DNA of 64,000 nucleotides. Source: Candidatus Chloroploca mongolica (GTDB taxonomy: Bacteria; Chloroflexota; Chloroflexia; Chloroflexales; Chloroflexaceae). The DNA is taken from the NCBI RefSeq assembly GCF_004762035.2, contig NZ_SIJK02000002.1:39628-103627 (forward strand). The letters are read 5' to 3'. Position numbers and translations under genes: made by a program. Position 1 is the stretch's first letter; each line of letters starts with the position of its first letter. The notes beneath the pieces are model-generated. The model was not told the origin of the DNA, made no database searches, and was given only the letters and a program-made list of their open reading frames with translations. Below, in pieces: positions 1-8,830 of this stretch.

Positions 1-694
1 CAATAGCGACGACGGCACCAGCAAGCAAAAAAGCCTGCGGCATCGCAACACCGGGGCGGTCACGGCGGGCAAACTGGATGCGGCGCACAACATAAAAGGC
101 AATGCCTGCCAGCAGACCGAGCCAGAGCCACGGAACCCACGCGCCAAAGTCACTGCCTGTTACAGGCCATGCCATCGTGACCCCACGGTTATGCAAATAG
201 ATCAGCCCGAAAATACTGATGCTGTCTTGCTGCCGCGGAAAGGTCTGGGTCAGGGCAAGCCACATAAAGAGTTGCAACAAGAGCGGCACGTTGCGCACAA
301 TTTCGACATAGACCGTGGCAACATTGCGCAACAGCCAGTTTTCGGAAAGGCGGCTGATGCCCAGAATGATTCCGATAATGGTGGCGAGGATGACCCCTGC
401 GATGGCGACCCGGATCGTGTTGAGTACCCCAATAAGCAATGCATAGCCATACGTATTGCTTGGGTCGTAGGCAATAACACTTTCACCAATCGAGAAACTT
501 GCTGGTTGCGAGAGAAAAGCAAAACTTGGGAGGAGATTTGCCTGGCGAAGCCCGGCCATCATCGTCGTGTAGAAAAACCAGAGCACACCTACCACAATGA
601 TGACAAAGAGTACCTGAAACAAAACAGCCAGAATGCGCGTGTCGCGCCAGAAGGGGATGGTTGTCTTTTGCACTGGTGGCGCAGCAGTTGCCAT
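1..694 (-). CDS. Amino-acid ABC transporter permease, AapQ/BztB-like (C-terminus outside window)
   Basis: Reading the minus strand from the ATG at 694 gives an open frame of 231 codons that runs off the left edge without a stop. The product starts MATAAPPVQ, has a membrane segment near residues 20-42, then a periplasmic-type stretch with FSIGESVIAYDPSNTYGYA, and then the start of the inner-membrane permease fold with GVLNTIRVAIAG and the EIVRNVPLLLQLF motif typical of polar amino-acid permeases. The long insert before the conserved block is what AapQ/BztB proteins of general L-amino-acid transporters show. It follows the binding-protein gene by 66 bp, with a hairpin between them, so the two are probably one operon. 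The partner permease and ATPase would lie left of the window. Confidence 0.88.
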   Translation of the reverse strand, partial: MATAAPPVQKTTIPFWRDTRILAVLFQVLFVIIVVGVLWFFYTTMMAGLRQANLLPSFAFLSQPASFSIGESVIAYDPSNTYGYALLIGVLNTIRVAIAGVILATIIGIILGISRLSENWLLRNVATVYVEIVRNVPLLLQLFMWLALTQTFPRQQDSISIFGLIYLHNRGVTMAWPVTGSDFGAWVPWLWLGLLAGIAFYVVRRIQFARRDRPGVAMPQAFLLAGAVVAI

Positions 695-724
695 CGCGAT
701 TGCTCCTCTCACATCATAAAGAGT

Positions 725-750
725 GGCCCGTCTGCCAACGCAGACGGGCC
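725..750 (-). terminator. Intercistronic hairpin between binding protein and permease
   Basis: A perfect 10-bp stem (ggcccgtctg / cagacgggcc) with a 6-nt loop lies between the stop of the binding-protein gene and the start of the permease gene. There is no long T tract. Hairpins at this position commonly protect the upstream mRNA or partly terminate, giving more binding protein than permease; that role is inferred. Confidence 0.6.
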
Positions 751-760
751 GAGGGGCTTT

Positions 761-1924
761 CTAGCGGAAGGGCGGTGAGTAGAGCAACCCACCATCGGTG
801 TAGAGCGCGTTCTGGCCGCGGGGCAGGTTGAACGGCGTCTCGGGTCCAAGGTTGCGGTTGTAGATCTCTTCGTAGTTGCCGACGCTGCTGATGATGCGGG
901 CAGCGAAGTCATTGGGCAGACCAATGCCCTGACCAAGCTCACCCTCGACGCCAAGGAAGCGGCGAATGTCGGGGTTGTCACTGGTCAGGAAGTCGCCAAT
1001 GTTCTCGGAGGTGATGCCGAATTCCTCAGCCTGAATGGTCGCGAGCACGACCCAGTTGATCGCATCGGCCCACTGCGCATCGCCCTGAAGCACTGACGGG
1101 CCAAGCGGCTCCTTCGACATGGTCACGTCGAGGATCTTGTGGTCAGCCGGCACAGCCAGCTTGGTCTGATAGCTCACCAGGCCCGACTTGTCGGTGGTGA
1201 AGCCGTCACACTGACCAGCGTCGTAGGCGGCAGCTGTCTGGTCGGCATCCTCAAACACCTGCGGGGTGAAGTTCACACCGATGGCGCGGAAGTTGTCAGC
1301 CAGGTTCAACTCGGTGGTCGTGCCACTCTGCACACAGATGGTGGCACCCTCCATGTCCTCAAGGGTCTCGATGCCGCTGTCGATCCGTACCATCATGCCC
1401 TGGCCGTCGTAGAAGGTCACGGGGCCAAAGTCAAGGCCGACCGACCCATCGCGGGTCAGCGTCCAGGTCGTGTTGCGGATCAGCACGTCGACCTCACCCG
1501 TCTGCACCGCAGTGAACCGCTCCTGGGCGGTCAATGGGCGGAACTGAACGGCGGTGGGATCATCAAAGAGAGCGGCGGCCGTAGCGCGGCAGAAGTCAAC
1601 ATCGAAGCCGCTGAACTCGCCAGCGCTATCAACGTTGCCAAAGCCGGGCAATACCTGGTTGACGCCACAGATCAACTCGCCACGGGTAAGAATGGTCTGG
1701 ATGCGCCCACCAGGCGTCGGCTGCTGGGTCTCACCGCCAGCGGGCGGGGCCGTGGTCGCGGGCGGGGCTTCGGTTGCTGTGGGCGCCGCTGTATCAGCGG
1801 GGGCTGCCGGAGCTACCGTATCGGCGGGAGCGGGCGAGGCCGGGGCCTGGGGAGTTTGTCCACCACACGCTGCCAGAATCATGGCAAGCGCACCGACGAG
1901 AACGATCAGAAGCTGTCGTTTCAT
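761..1924 (-). CDS. Amino-acid ABC transporter substrate-binding lipoprotein, AapJ/BztA-like
   Basis: The 387-residue product starts with a lipoprotein signal peptide (MKRQLLIVL...LAAC, acylated Cys20), followed by an Ala/Pro/Thr-rich linker to about residue 75 that would space the domain from the membrane. The rest is a type-3 solute-binding protein: TRGELICGVNQVLPGFG near the start, GFDVDFCRATAAALF, and PLTAQERFTAVQTGEVDVL, which are characteristic of general L-amino-acid binding proteins (AapJ/BztA). The permease 66 bp downstream belongs to the same subfamily. The gene is divergent from the DhaR-like regulator gene, across a 368-bp region. The exact substrate range cannot be read from the sequence. 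Confidence 0.9.
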   Translation of the reverse strand: MKRQLLIVLVGALAMILAACGGQTPQAPASPAPADTVAPAAPADTAAPTATEAPPATTAPPAGGETQQPTPGGRIQTILTRGELICGVNQVLPGFGNVDSAGEFSGFDVDFCRATAAALFDDPTAVQFRPLTAQERFTAVQTGEVDVLIRNTTWTLTRDGSVGLDFGPVTFYDGQGMMVRIDSGIETLEDMEGATICVQSGTTTELNLADNFRAIGVNFTPQVFEDADQTAAAYDAGQCDGFTTDKSGLVSYQTKLAVPADHKILDVTMSKEPLGPSVLQGDAQWADAINWVVLATIQAEEFGITSENIGDFLTSDNPDIRRFLGVEGELGQGIGLPNDFAARIISSVGNYEEIYNRNLGPETPFNLPRGQNALYTDGGLLYSPPFR

Positions 1925-2292
1925 TTGGTCTCCTGTCCCTTACATATGCTCTACGCGGTGTTCAGGTGTTGAAACTGTATCAACGCTCCATCACCGCAAC
2001 GAACCCAATGGGATGACTTCAGCAAACAAGGCTGATAAAGTGGCGCTCGCGGCCAGGGTATCTTGTGAATTTGTTACACTGGAATTGAACGCAATTGTAC
2101 CATAAACCGGGGCAATGTTGCAACAGTACAAATGGTGCTGGTCGGTTGAGCGCCGTAGGCGCTCAACCGACCAGCGTGAGCAAAATGCCTGGCGGGGCAA
2201 CCCTATGCGCATCAACACGAGGGCTGTTGCCCTCGCGTTGATGCAGTACAATAATCTTGACGGTCTCGTCATTAATGTAAGGATGAAGAAAA
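1925..2292. promoter_or_regulatory. Divergent intergenic region with a TGTTGCAACA palindrome and two long hairpins
   Basis: This 368-bp gap separates the divergent binding-protein and regulator genes and must hold both promoters. It contains the palindrome TGTTGCAACA at 2116-2125, which shares its half-site with the inverted repeat at 4185-4201 before glpF. A perfect 18-bp hairpin lies at 2137-2175 (arms gctggtcggttgagcgcc, 3-nt loop). A second hairpin lies at 2209-2244 (16-bp arms, one mismatch, 4-nt loop). A purine-rich taagga lies about 10 bases before the regulator ATG. I could not assign confident -35/-10 boxes. Confidence 0.5.
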
Positions 2293-4182
2293 ATGATACC
2301 GCTTCTTCGTCATGCGTGGCAACGGTGTATTGCCCGTGGGCAGGGCGTGGATCAACCCCTGACTAGGCAAGAGGCGCTGGATGCGCACCAACAGCAGCTG
2401 TTGGCCCTGGCGCGTTCCTCGATTGAGGATTTGTACCAGTTGATCGAGCGCCCCGGGTTTGCGGTGTTGCTCGCTGATGCGTCAGCTTGTGTTGTTGATC
2501 TTTCCGGTGATCCCGCGTTGCTTGAGCTGGCGTTGCAGTGTGGCGTGCGCCCACTTGTCCAGTTAGAAGAAACGGTCGCAGGCACAAATGCGGTCGATCT
2601 GGCACTGCGTGAGGCGCAACCGCTCTGGACGGTGGGCGAGGAGCATTATCATCTGCAGTTGCGCCCCCTTGCCTTCGCCGCCGCTCCTTTCTTTCGTGCC
2701 GAGGGCGATCCTGTGGGGGTAATCGCGCTCTTGATGGGCGCCCCGGATGCGCATCCCTATGCGCTGGGCATGGCGATTGCGACTGCGCAGGCCTTGCAGA
2801 ATCAGTTGAGGGCTGAACAGTTGCTCGCTGAGGCCAATGATCAATTGGCCGAACTCTATGCGGCGCTCGAGGCGATGAGTGAGGGGGTGATCTTTGTTGG
2901 CCCCCATGAAGAGATCCGTCGCATCAATAGCCACGCCGCCGGTCTGCTGGGGGTGAGTGTGCGGAGTGTGGCCGGACGTCCGTTTGTGACGGTGCTGAGT
3001 CCGCCACCGCTTGTCTATCAGGCCTTGCAGGAACGGAGTGAACTTGTCGAGCAAGAGGTGCTCTGGCCGGTGCGTAAGGGGGTCAGCGGTCTGGTCTGCG
3101 CGTTGCGTCCTGTGCATGATTATGGCGGGCGTTACCTGGGGGCGCTGGTGACGCTGCGCCCCACGCAGAGTCTGCATCGCCTCGTGCATCGGGTCGTCGG
3201 GGCTGAGGCACGCTTTACCTTTCGCGATATCATTGGGCAGAGTCCGGCGATGTTGGCAACGTTGCATCAGGCGCATCTGGCGGCGAATGGCTCGGGGAGC
3301 ATTTTGCTCCGTGGTGAGGCGGGCGTTGGCAAAGAGGTGCTTGCGCAGGCGATCCACAATGCGAGTTCACGTGCCGATGGGCCATTTGTGGGCTTGAATT
3401 GTGCTGCGGTGCCACGGCCGCTGCTCGCTGGTGAATTGTTTGGCGTCGAGGGCGATCCGCTTGATGTCCGCCATCAGGGCCGTCCCGGTAAAATCGAACT
3501 CGCCCAGGGGGGGGTGCTCTATCTGGAAGATGTTGAGGCCCTGCCGATGGAGTTGCAGACGGGCCTGCTGCGGGCGATTGAGATGCGACGCATGATGCGC
3601 AGCGGCAGTGTCCGGGTGGTGCCGATTGATGTGCGCATTATTGCAACGGCTGGCAGTGATCTCGAACGCCATGTCTATGAAGGGCGCTTTCGTGCCGATC
3701 TGCTGGCGCGTCTGTCTACCCTGGAAGTGGTAATCCCTCCGCTACGCGAACGCGGTGATGATCTGCTGTTACTGGTGACGCATCTGCTGGGGTTGCTTGG
3801 TGAGCGCCTGGGGCGGCAGGTGGCGCTCGAACCCGAGGCGTTGCAGGCGTTGCAGGTCTATCCCTGGCCTGGCAATGTGCGCGAGCTTGAATTGGTGCTT
3901 GAACGTGCGCTGTCGAGTAGCGAGAAGAGTGTGCTGACCCTTGATGATCTGCCGCCAGGCATTGCGCGAGGGGCCGTGCCCCTCGACATTCCGCCGATCG
4001 CACGGCTTGAGGAACATAACCGCTTTAGCGAGCGTGATGCTATTCTGCGGGCCGGACGTCAGGCCAGCGGCCATCTCGGACGTACCGCAGCACTGCTTGG
4101 TATCAGTCGGGCGACGCTCTGGCGCAAAATGACCCGCTATGGCCTCGCCCGTGATGATTTCTGGACAGGCTTTGTGAAATAA
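2293..4182 (+). CDS. dhaR: DhaR-like bacterial enhancer-binding-type transcriptional activator lacking the GAFTGA loop
   Basis: The 629-residue protein has a GAF-like region (about 50-170), a PAS region (about 185-290), an AAA+ domain (about 312-540) and a Fis-type helix-turn-helix (about 580-620, with GRTAALLGISRATLWRKM). Walker A is GEAGVGKE (341-348). At Walker B the usual Asp-Glu is Glu-Asp (YLEDVE, about 410-415). The segment after ELFG, which in sigma-54 activators carries GAFTGA, reads GVEGDPLDVRHQGRPGK, so the sigma-54 contact loop is absent. E. coli DhaR is known to be an atypical family member acting at a sigma-70 promoter. Position directly upstream of glpF-dhaKL supports control of glycerol/DHA genes. 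AcoR-like regulators are the alternative. Confidence 0.8.
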   Translation: MIPLLRHAWQRCIARGQGVDQPLTRQEALDAHQQQLLALARSSIEDLYQLIERPGFAVLLADASACVVDLSGDPALLELALQCGVRPLVQLEETVAGTNAVDLALREAQPLWTVGEEHYHLQLRPLAFAAAPFFRAEGDPVGVIALLMGAPDAHPYALGMAIATAQALQNQLRAEQLLAEANDQLAELYAALEAMSEGVIFVGPHEEIRRINSHAAGLLGVSVRSVAGRPFVTVLSPPPLVYQALQERSELVEQEVLWPVRKGVSGLVCALRPVHDYGGRYLGALVTLRPTQSLHRLVHRVVGAEARFTFRDIIGQSPAMLATLHQAHLAANGSGSILLRGEAGVGKEVLAQAIHNASSRADGPFVGLNCAAVPRPLLAGELFGVEGDPLDVRHQGRPGKIELAQGGVLYLEDVEALPMELQTGLLRAIEMRRMMRSGSVRVVPIDVRIIATAGSDLERHVYEGRFRADLLARLSTLEVVIPPLRERGDDLLLLVTHLLGLLGERLGRQVALEPEALQALQVYPWPGNVRELELVLERALSSSEKSVLTLDDLPPGIARGAVPLDIPPIARLEEHNRFSERDAILRAGRQASGHLGRTAALLGISRATLWRKMTRYGLARDDFWTGFVK

Positions 4183-4670
4183 AGTGCAACATGTTGTTGC
4201 AATAATGAAACGATTTTCAGGATAACTACACTGTGCACATGCTTGACGTTGCTAGTGCCAATCTGCTATGCTTGCCTCTGTCAGGCACATCCTGGTACAT
4301 CAAAGCTGGCTATCTCTTGCAACTCAACGACGAGCGGCATCTTCTCCTGCTTCTCAGCAACACCCTCTCTGCACAGAGAGGATAGTTGCAATGATTTTCC
4401 TTCCGCTTGTCTCGTTGCACGAACGTGCGAGTGACCTTTTCTGCGTCACCGATCAGTGTGATCGGAGCTAGCTTTGCGATACCCAAAAAGCTGTCAACTG
4501 CATGTCCGAGAGGGGGTGAAAATCCACTGGTCGTAGGTTGACCGTGATGGTCACCGTGTGGCGTGTCGGCCTTGCCAGGGCAATGCATTGCTTTGCTCGG
4601 CGCTGTCTTGTATCAACGATGATTCGCACAGTCGCTGGTTTTCGTGTTTCATAGAAGAAGGACAGAACCT
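4183..4670 (+). promoter_or_regulatory. Leader/promoter region of the glycerol operon, with candidate operator at 4185-4201
   Basis: This 488-bp gap lies between the regulator and glpF. Just after the regulator stop is the inverted repeat TGCAACA-TGT-TGTTGCA (4185-4201), sharing its half-site with TGTTGCAACA at 2116-2125. A near-palindrome cctctctg/cagagagg sits at 4364-4381. A weak imperfect stem (ggttgacc / ggtcacc) lies near 4533-4552. I see no recognisable riboswitch consensus. The shine-dalgarno for glpF is gaaggac, about 7 bases before the ATG at 4671. The operator assignment is inference. Confidence 0.4.
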
Positions 4671-5405
4671 ATGCCCTCCTCGTTTGTGGGTGAACTCTTT
4701 GGGACAATGATCCTGGTTTTGCTCGGCAACGGTGTGGTTGCGAACGTGGTCTTGACCCAGACCAAAGGCAATAGTGCTGGCTGGATTGTGATTACTGCTG
4801 GCTGGGCTTTTGCTGTTATGTCCGGTGTCTTTACCGCTGCTGCGCTTGGTAGCCCCGGGGCTGATCTGAACCCTGCTGTCACGATTGCTGTGATGGTGCG
4901 TGGCGGGTACGATGTAATGACTGGCCTGCTGCACATGGTCGCACAGGTGATTGGTGCCATCATTGGGGCGACGCTGGTCTGGGTGGCCTATCTGCCGCAC
5001 TGGGCGGTGACCAAAGATCCAGGTTCCAAGTTGGCTTGTTTTAGCACGGGGCCAGCGATTCGCAACCCCGGCATGAATGTCGTCACTGAAGTCATTGGCA
5101 CGTTTGTCCTCGTTTTTGTGATTTTTGCGATCTTCAGCGCCAACGGTGCAACGGCCGGTTCGCCTGCTTCAGGTGTTGGCCCGTATCTTGTGGCTGCGCT
5201 TGTGTGGGGCATTGGCCTCTCGCTTGGTGGTCCGACGGGATACGCGATTAACCCGGCGCGTGACTTGGGTCCGCGCATTGCTCATGCGATCCTGCCGATT
5301 GCTGGCAAGGGCGACTCGGATTGGGCCTATTCATGGGTGCCTGTGGTTGGCCCGCTGATTGGTGGGGTGATTGCCGCTGTGCTGGCGATGGCGTTGGGAA
5401 TGTAA
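4671..5405 (+). CDS. glpF: Glycerol facilitator (aquaglyceroporin, MIP family)
   Basis: The 244-residue membrane protein has both MIP signature loops: NPAVTIAV in the first half and NPARDLGPR in the second. The Asp after the second NPAR is typical of glycerol-conducting members rather than water-specific aquaporins. About six hydrophobic segments are visible. The ATG at 4671 is preceded by gaaggac at a good distance, so it is preferred over an upstream in-frame GTG at 4644. The protein would let glycerol cross the membrane by facilitated diffusion for trapping by the kinase encoded 1.8 kb downstream. The gap to dhaK is 24 bp, consistent with one transcript. Confidence 0.93.
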   Translation: MPSSFVGELFGTMILVLLGNGVVANVVLTQTKGNSAGWIVITAGWAFAVMSGVFTAAALGSPGADLNPAVTIAVMVRGGYDVMTGLLHMVAQVIGAIIGATLVWVAYLPHWAVTKDPGSKLACFSTGPAIRNPGMNVVTEVIGTFVLVFVIFAIFSANGATAGSPASGVGPYLVAALVWGIGLSLGGPTGYAINPARDLGPRIAHAILPIAGKGDSDWAYSWVPVVGPLIGGVIAAVLAMALGM

Positions 5406-5429
5406 CGACGTTGCAAGAGGAGATCTTCA

Positions 5430-6431
5430 ATGAAGAAGTTGATCAATGCACCTGAGCAGGTGGTCAAAGAGGCGCTGGCAGGCATGGCCGATGCCCATGC
5501 CGATCTGCTGAAGGTGCATTACGACCCTGACATCATTGTGCGCGCTGATGCGCCGGTTGCGAATAAGGTTGGGCTGGTGTCGGGTGGTGGTTCGGGCCAC
5601 GAGCCTATGCACGGTGGTTTTGTGGGCAAGGGGATGCTTGATGCCGCATGCCCCGGTGCGGTCTTTACCTCGCCGGTGCCCGATCAGATGCTCGCGGCAA
5701 CCAAGGCGGTCAGTGCGGGCAAGGGTGTCCTGCATATTGTCAAGAACTATACCGGCGACGTGATGAACTTCGAGATGGCCGCTGAACTGGCGGCAGCCGA
5801 GGGCATTGAGGTTGCCAGTGTGGTGACGAATGATGATGTGGCAGTCAAAGATAGTCTCTATACCGCAGGACGGCGTGGGGTTGGCGTGACGGTGCTAATG
5901 GAGAAGATTGTCGGTGGTGCGGCCGAGGCCGGGGCCGATCTGGCCGAGGTCAAACGCCTTGCCGAGAAGGTCAACGCCCACGGGCGTAGCATGGGCATGG
6001 CGCTTACGAGTTGCGTAGTGCCTCACGCTGGCAAGCCAACCTTCGATCTGCCCGACGATGAGATGGAGATTGGCATTGGCATTCACGGTGAGCCAGGTCG
6101 TACGCGGGTGAAAGTGGGCCATGCCGCCGATATCGCCGCGATGCTGGCCGGGCCGATTCTTGAGGATCTGCCGTTCAAGCAAGGCGACCATGTGCTGGCG
6201 TTTGTCAATGGCATGGGTGGCACGCCGCTGATCGAGCTCTATCTGATGTATAACGAGTTGAATAAGATCCTGACAAGCCACGGAATCACGATAAGCCGCA
6301 GGCTCATAGGGAGCTATATCACCTCGCTTGAGATGGCCGGCTGCTCGTTTACTTTGCTCAAGCTGGATGATGAGTTAACGAAATTCTGGGATGCCCCCGT
6401 GTTGACTCCTGCCCTCCGTTGGGGATGTTAA
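5430..6431 (+). CDS. dhaK: Dihydroxyacetone kinase subunit DhaK
   Basis: The 333-residue protein matches DhaK throughout. [20 protein letters not shown] near residue 50 is the substrate-pocket loop. The His in GIGIHGEPG (His219) corresponds to the active-site His that forms a covalent hemiaminal with dihydroxyacetone in characterised DhaK (His218 in E. coli). Length and order fit the PTS-dependent form, in which DhaL carries ADP and DhaM re-phosphorylates it. Neighbouring dhaL (45 bp downstream) and dhaM (end of the cluster) confirm this. The RBS aagagga lies before the ATG. Product is dihydroxyacetone phosphate, entering lower glycolysis. Confidence 0.95.
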   Translation: MKKLINAPEQVVKEALAGMADAHADLLKVHYDPDIIVRADAPVANKVGLVSGGGSGHEPMHGGFVGKGMLDAACPGAVFTSPVPDQMLAATKAVSAGKGVLHIVKNYTGDVMNFEMAAELAAAEGIEVASVVTNDDVAVKDSLYTAGRRGVGVTVLMEKIVGGAAEAGADLAEVKRLAEKVNAHGRSMGMALTSCVVPHAGKPTFDLPDDEMEIGIGIHGEPGRTRVKVGHAADIAAMLAGPILEDLPFKQGDHVLAFVNGMGGTPLIELYLMYNELNKILTSHGITISRRLIGSYITSLEMAGCSFTLLKLDDELTKFWDAPVLTPALRWGC

Positions 6432-6476
6432 CGCCAGCATTCGTCGGGCCACAACAACTGTAATGTAGAGGTAGCC

Positions 6477-7115
6477 ATGCAGATCACAGCCGATCACGTC
6501 ATCAAGTTCATCGAAACGATTACCATGCGCGTGAAAGAACAACGCGACTATCTCACCCAACTCGACTCGGCGATTGGTGATGCCGATCATGGTGTAAACC
6601 TTGATCGCGGTTTTACGACCGTGTTGACGAAGTTGCCGAGTGTCGCGGATAAGGATATTGGGACGATCCTCAAGACCGTTGGCACGACGCTGGTCTCGAC
6701 GGTGGGAGGGGCGAGTGGCCCGCTCTATGGGACGGCGTTTCTGCGTGCAGGCATGGCTTCGGCTGATCGCTTCGAGTTGAGCGTGGATGATCTCGCGGTT
6801 GTCGTCGAGGCGGCGCTTGAGGGTATTCAGGCGCGTGGCAAGTCGACACGGGGTGAAAAGACGATGATTGATGCGATCGGGCCGGCGGTTGATGCGCTGA
6901 AAGCGGCACGCGCTGCTGGTGATGATCTGCTGACGTCGTTGCGCAAGGCTGTCGCGGCCTGTCAGGCCGGGATGGAGGCGACCATTCCGATGCTCGCCAC
7001 CAAGGGTCGTGCGTCGTACCTCGGCGAGCGCTCGATCGGGCATCAAGACCCCGGGGCAACCTCGGCGTTTCTGATGGCCCAGGCGCTTCTTGAGGTGCTG
7101 GAAGCTTCACAATAG
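6477..7115 (+). CDS. dhaL: Dihydroxyacetone kinase ADP-binding subunit DhaL
   Basis: The 212-residue protein has the DhaL metal/ADP motif DSAIGDADHG with Asp30, Asp35 and Asp37 as the expected magnesium ligands, followed by GGASGPLYGTAF and the C-terminal GATS segment that contacts nucleotide in known structures. It keeps ADP bound permanently and accepts phosphate from DhaM, passing it to the DHA covalently held by DhaK. It sits 45 bp after dhaK and 117 bp before glpK. Length is normal for the family (about 210). No abnormal residues were noticed. Confidence 0.95.
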   Translation: MQITADHVIKFIETITMRVKEQRDYLTQLDSAIGDADHGVNLDRGFTTVLTKLPSVADKDIGTILKTVGTTLVSTVGGASGPLYGTAFLRAGMASADRFELSVDDLAVVVEAALEGIQARGKSTRGEKTMIDAIGPAVDALKAARAAGDDLLTSLRKAVAACQAGMEATIPMLATKGRASYLGERSIGHQDPGATSAFLMAQALLEVLEASQ

Positions 7116-7232
7116 TATGCAGAGGAGGGCGTGCAGGGGTCGTCGCTACGGCTGAAGGCACCTGCTGCCCTCCCTAATTACAAACTGGTCTGGCTTTGTG
7201 TGGCCAGACGATAGACAAAGGAGTCTTTTCGT

Positions 7233-8729
7233 ATGACAAAGTATGTCGCTGCAATTGACCAGGGGACGACGAGTACGCGGTGTATGATCTTTACGTACGA
7301 TGGCAAGGTCGTGAATGTCGATCAGCGTGAGCATACGCAGATCTTTCCGCAGCCCGGTTGGGTTGAGCACGATCCTGATGAGATCTGGCAGCGCACGCAG
7401 GGCGTGATTATTGGGGTGCTCGAGAAGGCCTCGCTAGCGGCGAGCGATCTTGCTGCCGTTGGCATTACCAATCAGCGTGAGACGACGGTGGTCTGGAATC
7501 GCAAGACGGGCAAGCCAGTCTACAATGCGATCGTCTGGCAGGATACCCGTACCGATCAACTGGTCAATCTGTTTGCGAAGGATGGCGGCCAGAATCGTTT
7601 CCGGGCGAAGGTTGGGCTGCCCCTGGCAACCTATTTTTCGGGTCCGAAGATCCGCTGGATCCTTGACAATGTTGAGGGTGCCCGCGCTGCCGCCGAAGCC
7701 GGCGAGCTCGCTTTTGGCAATATTGATACCTGGGTAGCATGGAATCTCACCGGCGGGGTCGAGGGCGGTCTCCATATTACCGATGTCTCGAATGCGTCGC
7801 GAACCATGTTGATGAACATGGAGACGCTCGATTGGGACGATGAGATCCTCGGGATTATGGGTGTTCCACGCTCGATGCTCCCGCAGATCCGGTCGTCCAG
7901 CGAGGTCTATGGTGATTGCCGAGGCGTGCTCAGTGGGGTGCCACTGGCGGGTATTCTCGGTGACCAGCAGGCGGCGACGGTGGGCCAGGCCTGCTATAGC
8001 CCCGGCGAAGCCAAGAATACGTATGGTACCGGCAACTTTATGTTGCTCAATACCGGCACGAGTCTTGTTCACTCCAAGAGTGGTCTGTTGACGACGCCAG
8101 CCTATAAGTTTGGCAATGAGCCAGCGATCTGGGCGCTTGAGGGTTCGATTGCGGTCACGGGCTCGCTTGTGCAGTGGATGCGCGATAACCTTGGGATGAT
8201 CAATACCGCCCCCGATGTCGAAAATCTGGCACGTACCGTCAAAGACAATGGCGGTATGTATATTGTGCCAGCCTTCTCGGGGCTCTTTGCCCCCTACTGG
8301 CGCTCGGATGCCCGTGGCGTCATGGTTGGTCTGACCCGCTTTATCAACAAGGGCCATATCGCCCGGGCCGTGCTCGAGTCGACGGCCTATCAGACCCGCG
8401 AAGTCCTTGATGCGATGGAGAAGGACTCGGGTGTGACGCTCAAGGAACTGAAGGTTGACGGTGGCATGGTCTACAACAATCTGTTGATGCAGTTCCAGGC
8501 CGATATCCTCGGCGTGCCGGTCGTGCGCCCGATGGTCGCCGAGACGACGGCGCTCGGGGCGGCGTATGCGGCTGGCCTCGCGACGGGCTATTGGAAGAAT
8601 ACCGATGAGATGCGGGCCAACTGGGGCATGGATAAGCGTTGGGAACCCCAGATGGGCACCGATCAGCGTGATACGCTCTTTGCACAGTGGAAGAAGGCCG
8701 TAACCCGTACCTTCGACTGGATCGAGTAA
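7233..8729 (+). CDS. glpK: Glycerol kinase
   Basis: The 498-residue product is a full-length FGGY-family glycerol kinase. It starts with [11 protein letters not shown] (phosphate-binding loop), has [12 protein letters not shown] and the glycerol-site stretch AIVWQDTRT, and keeps the C-terminal [23 protein letters not shown] signature. It phosphorylates glycerol to sn-glycerol 3-phosphate with ATP in the cytoplasm, trapping glycerol brought in by GlpF. The RBS caaaggag is 8 bases before the ATG. The leader between dhaL and glpK contains a small 7-bp hairpin (7188-7209). The product is the substrate of GlpABC encoded directly downstream. Confidence 0.96.
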   Translation: MTKYVAAIDQGTTSTRCMIFTYDGKVVNVDQREHTQIFPQPGWVEHDPDEIWQRTQGVIIGVLEKASLAASDLAAVGITNQRETTVVWNRKTGKPVYNAIVWQDTRTDQLVNLFAKDGGQNRFRAKVGLPLATYFSGPKIRWILDNVEGARAAAEAGELAFGNIDTWVAWNLTGGVEGGLHITDVSNASRTMLMNMETLDWDDEILGIMGVPRSMLPQIRSSSEVYGDCRGVLSGVPLAGILGDQQAATVGQACYSPGEAKNTYGTGNFMLLNTGTSLVHSKSGLLTTPAYKFGNEPAIWALEGSIAVTGSLVQWMRDNLGMINTAPDVENLARTVKDNGGMYIVPAFSGLFAPYWRSDARGVMVGLTRFINKGHIARAVLESTAYQTREVLDAMEKDSGVTLKELKVDGGMVYNNLLMQFQADILGVPVVRPMVAETTALGAAYAAGLATGYWKNTDEMRANWGMDKRWEPQMGTDQRDTLFAQWKKAVTRTFDWIE

Positions 8730-8739
8730 GCAGGTGCGT

Positions 8740-8769
8740 GGGGTGCGCCAGGTGTGCCTGGCGTACCCC
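8740..8769 (+). terminator. Intercistronic hairpin between glpK and glpA
   Basis: A 13-bp stem with one wobble pair (ggggtgcgccagg / cctggcgtacccc) and a 4-nt loop lies 10 bases after the glpK stop. There is no T tract, so it is more likely a processing or partial-termination element inside the operon than a strong terminator. Confidence 0.5.
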
Positions 8770-8830
8770 ATGCTGATCGCGCCGGAGGGTGGGGCGCAAG
8801 CCTCTTTTTCCAGAACGCCAGGAAAAACGT

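Noticed and set aside
1139..1972. Plus-strand frames opposite the amino-acid binding protein
   Set aside because: The minus-strand protein has a lipobox and family motifs; the antisense frames are low-complexity Gly/Arg products.
4183..4670. Riboswitch upstream of glpF
   Set aside because: The region is long and has small stems, but no known riboswitch consensus was recognised; a weak match to a sigma-54 promoter (tggcgtgtcggccttgcc) has the wrong GG-GC spacing.
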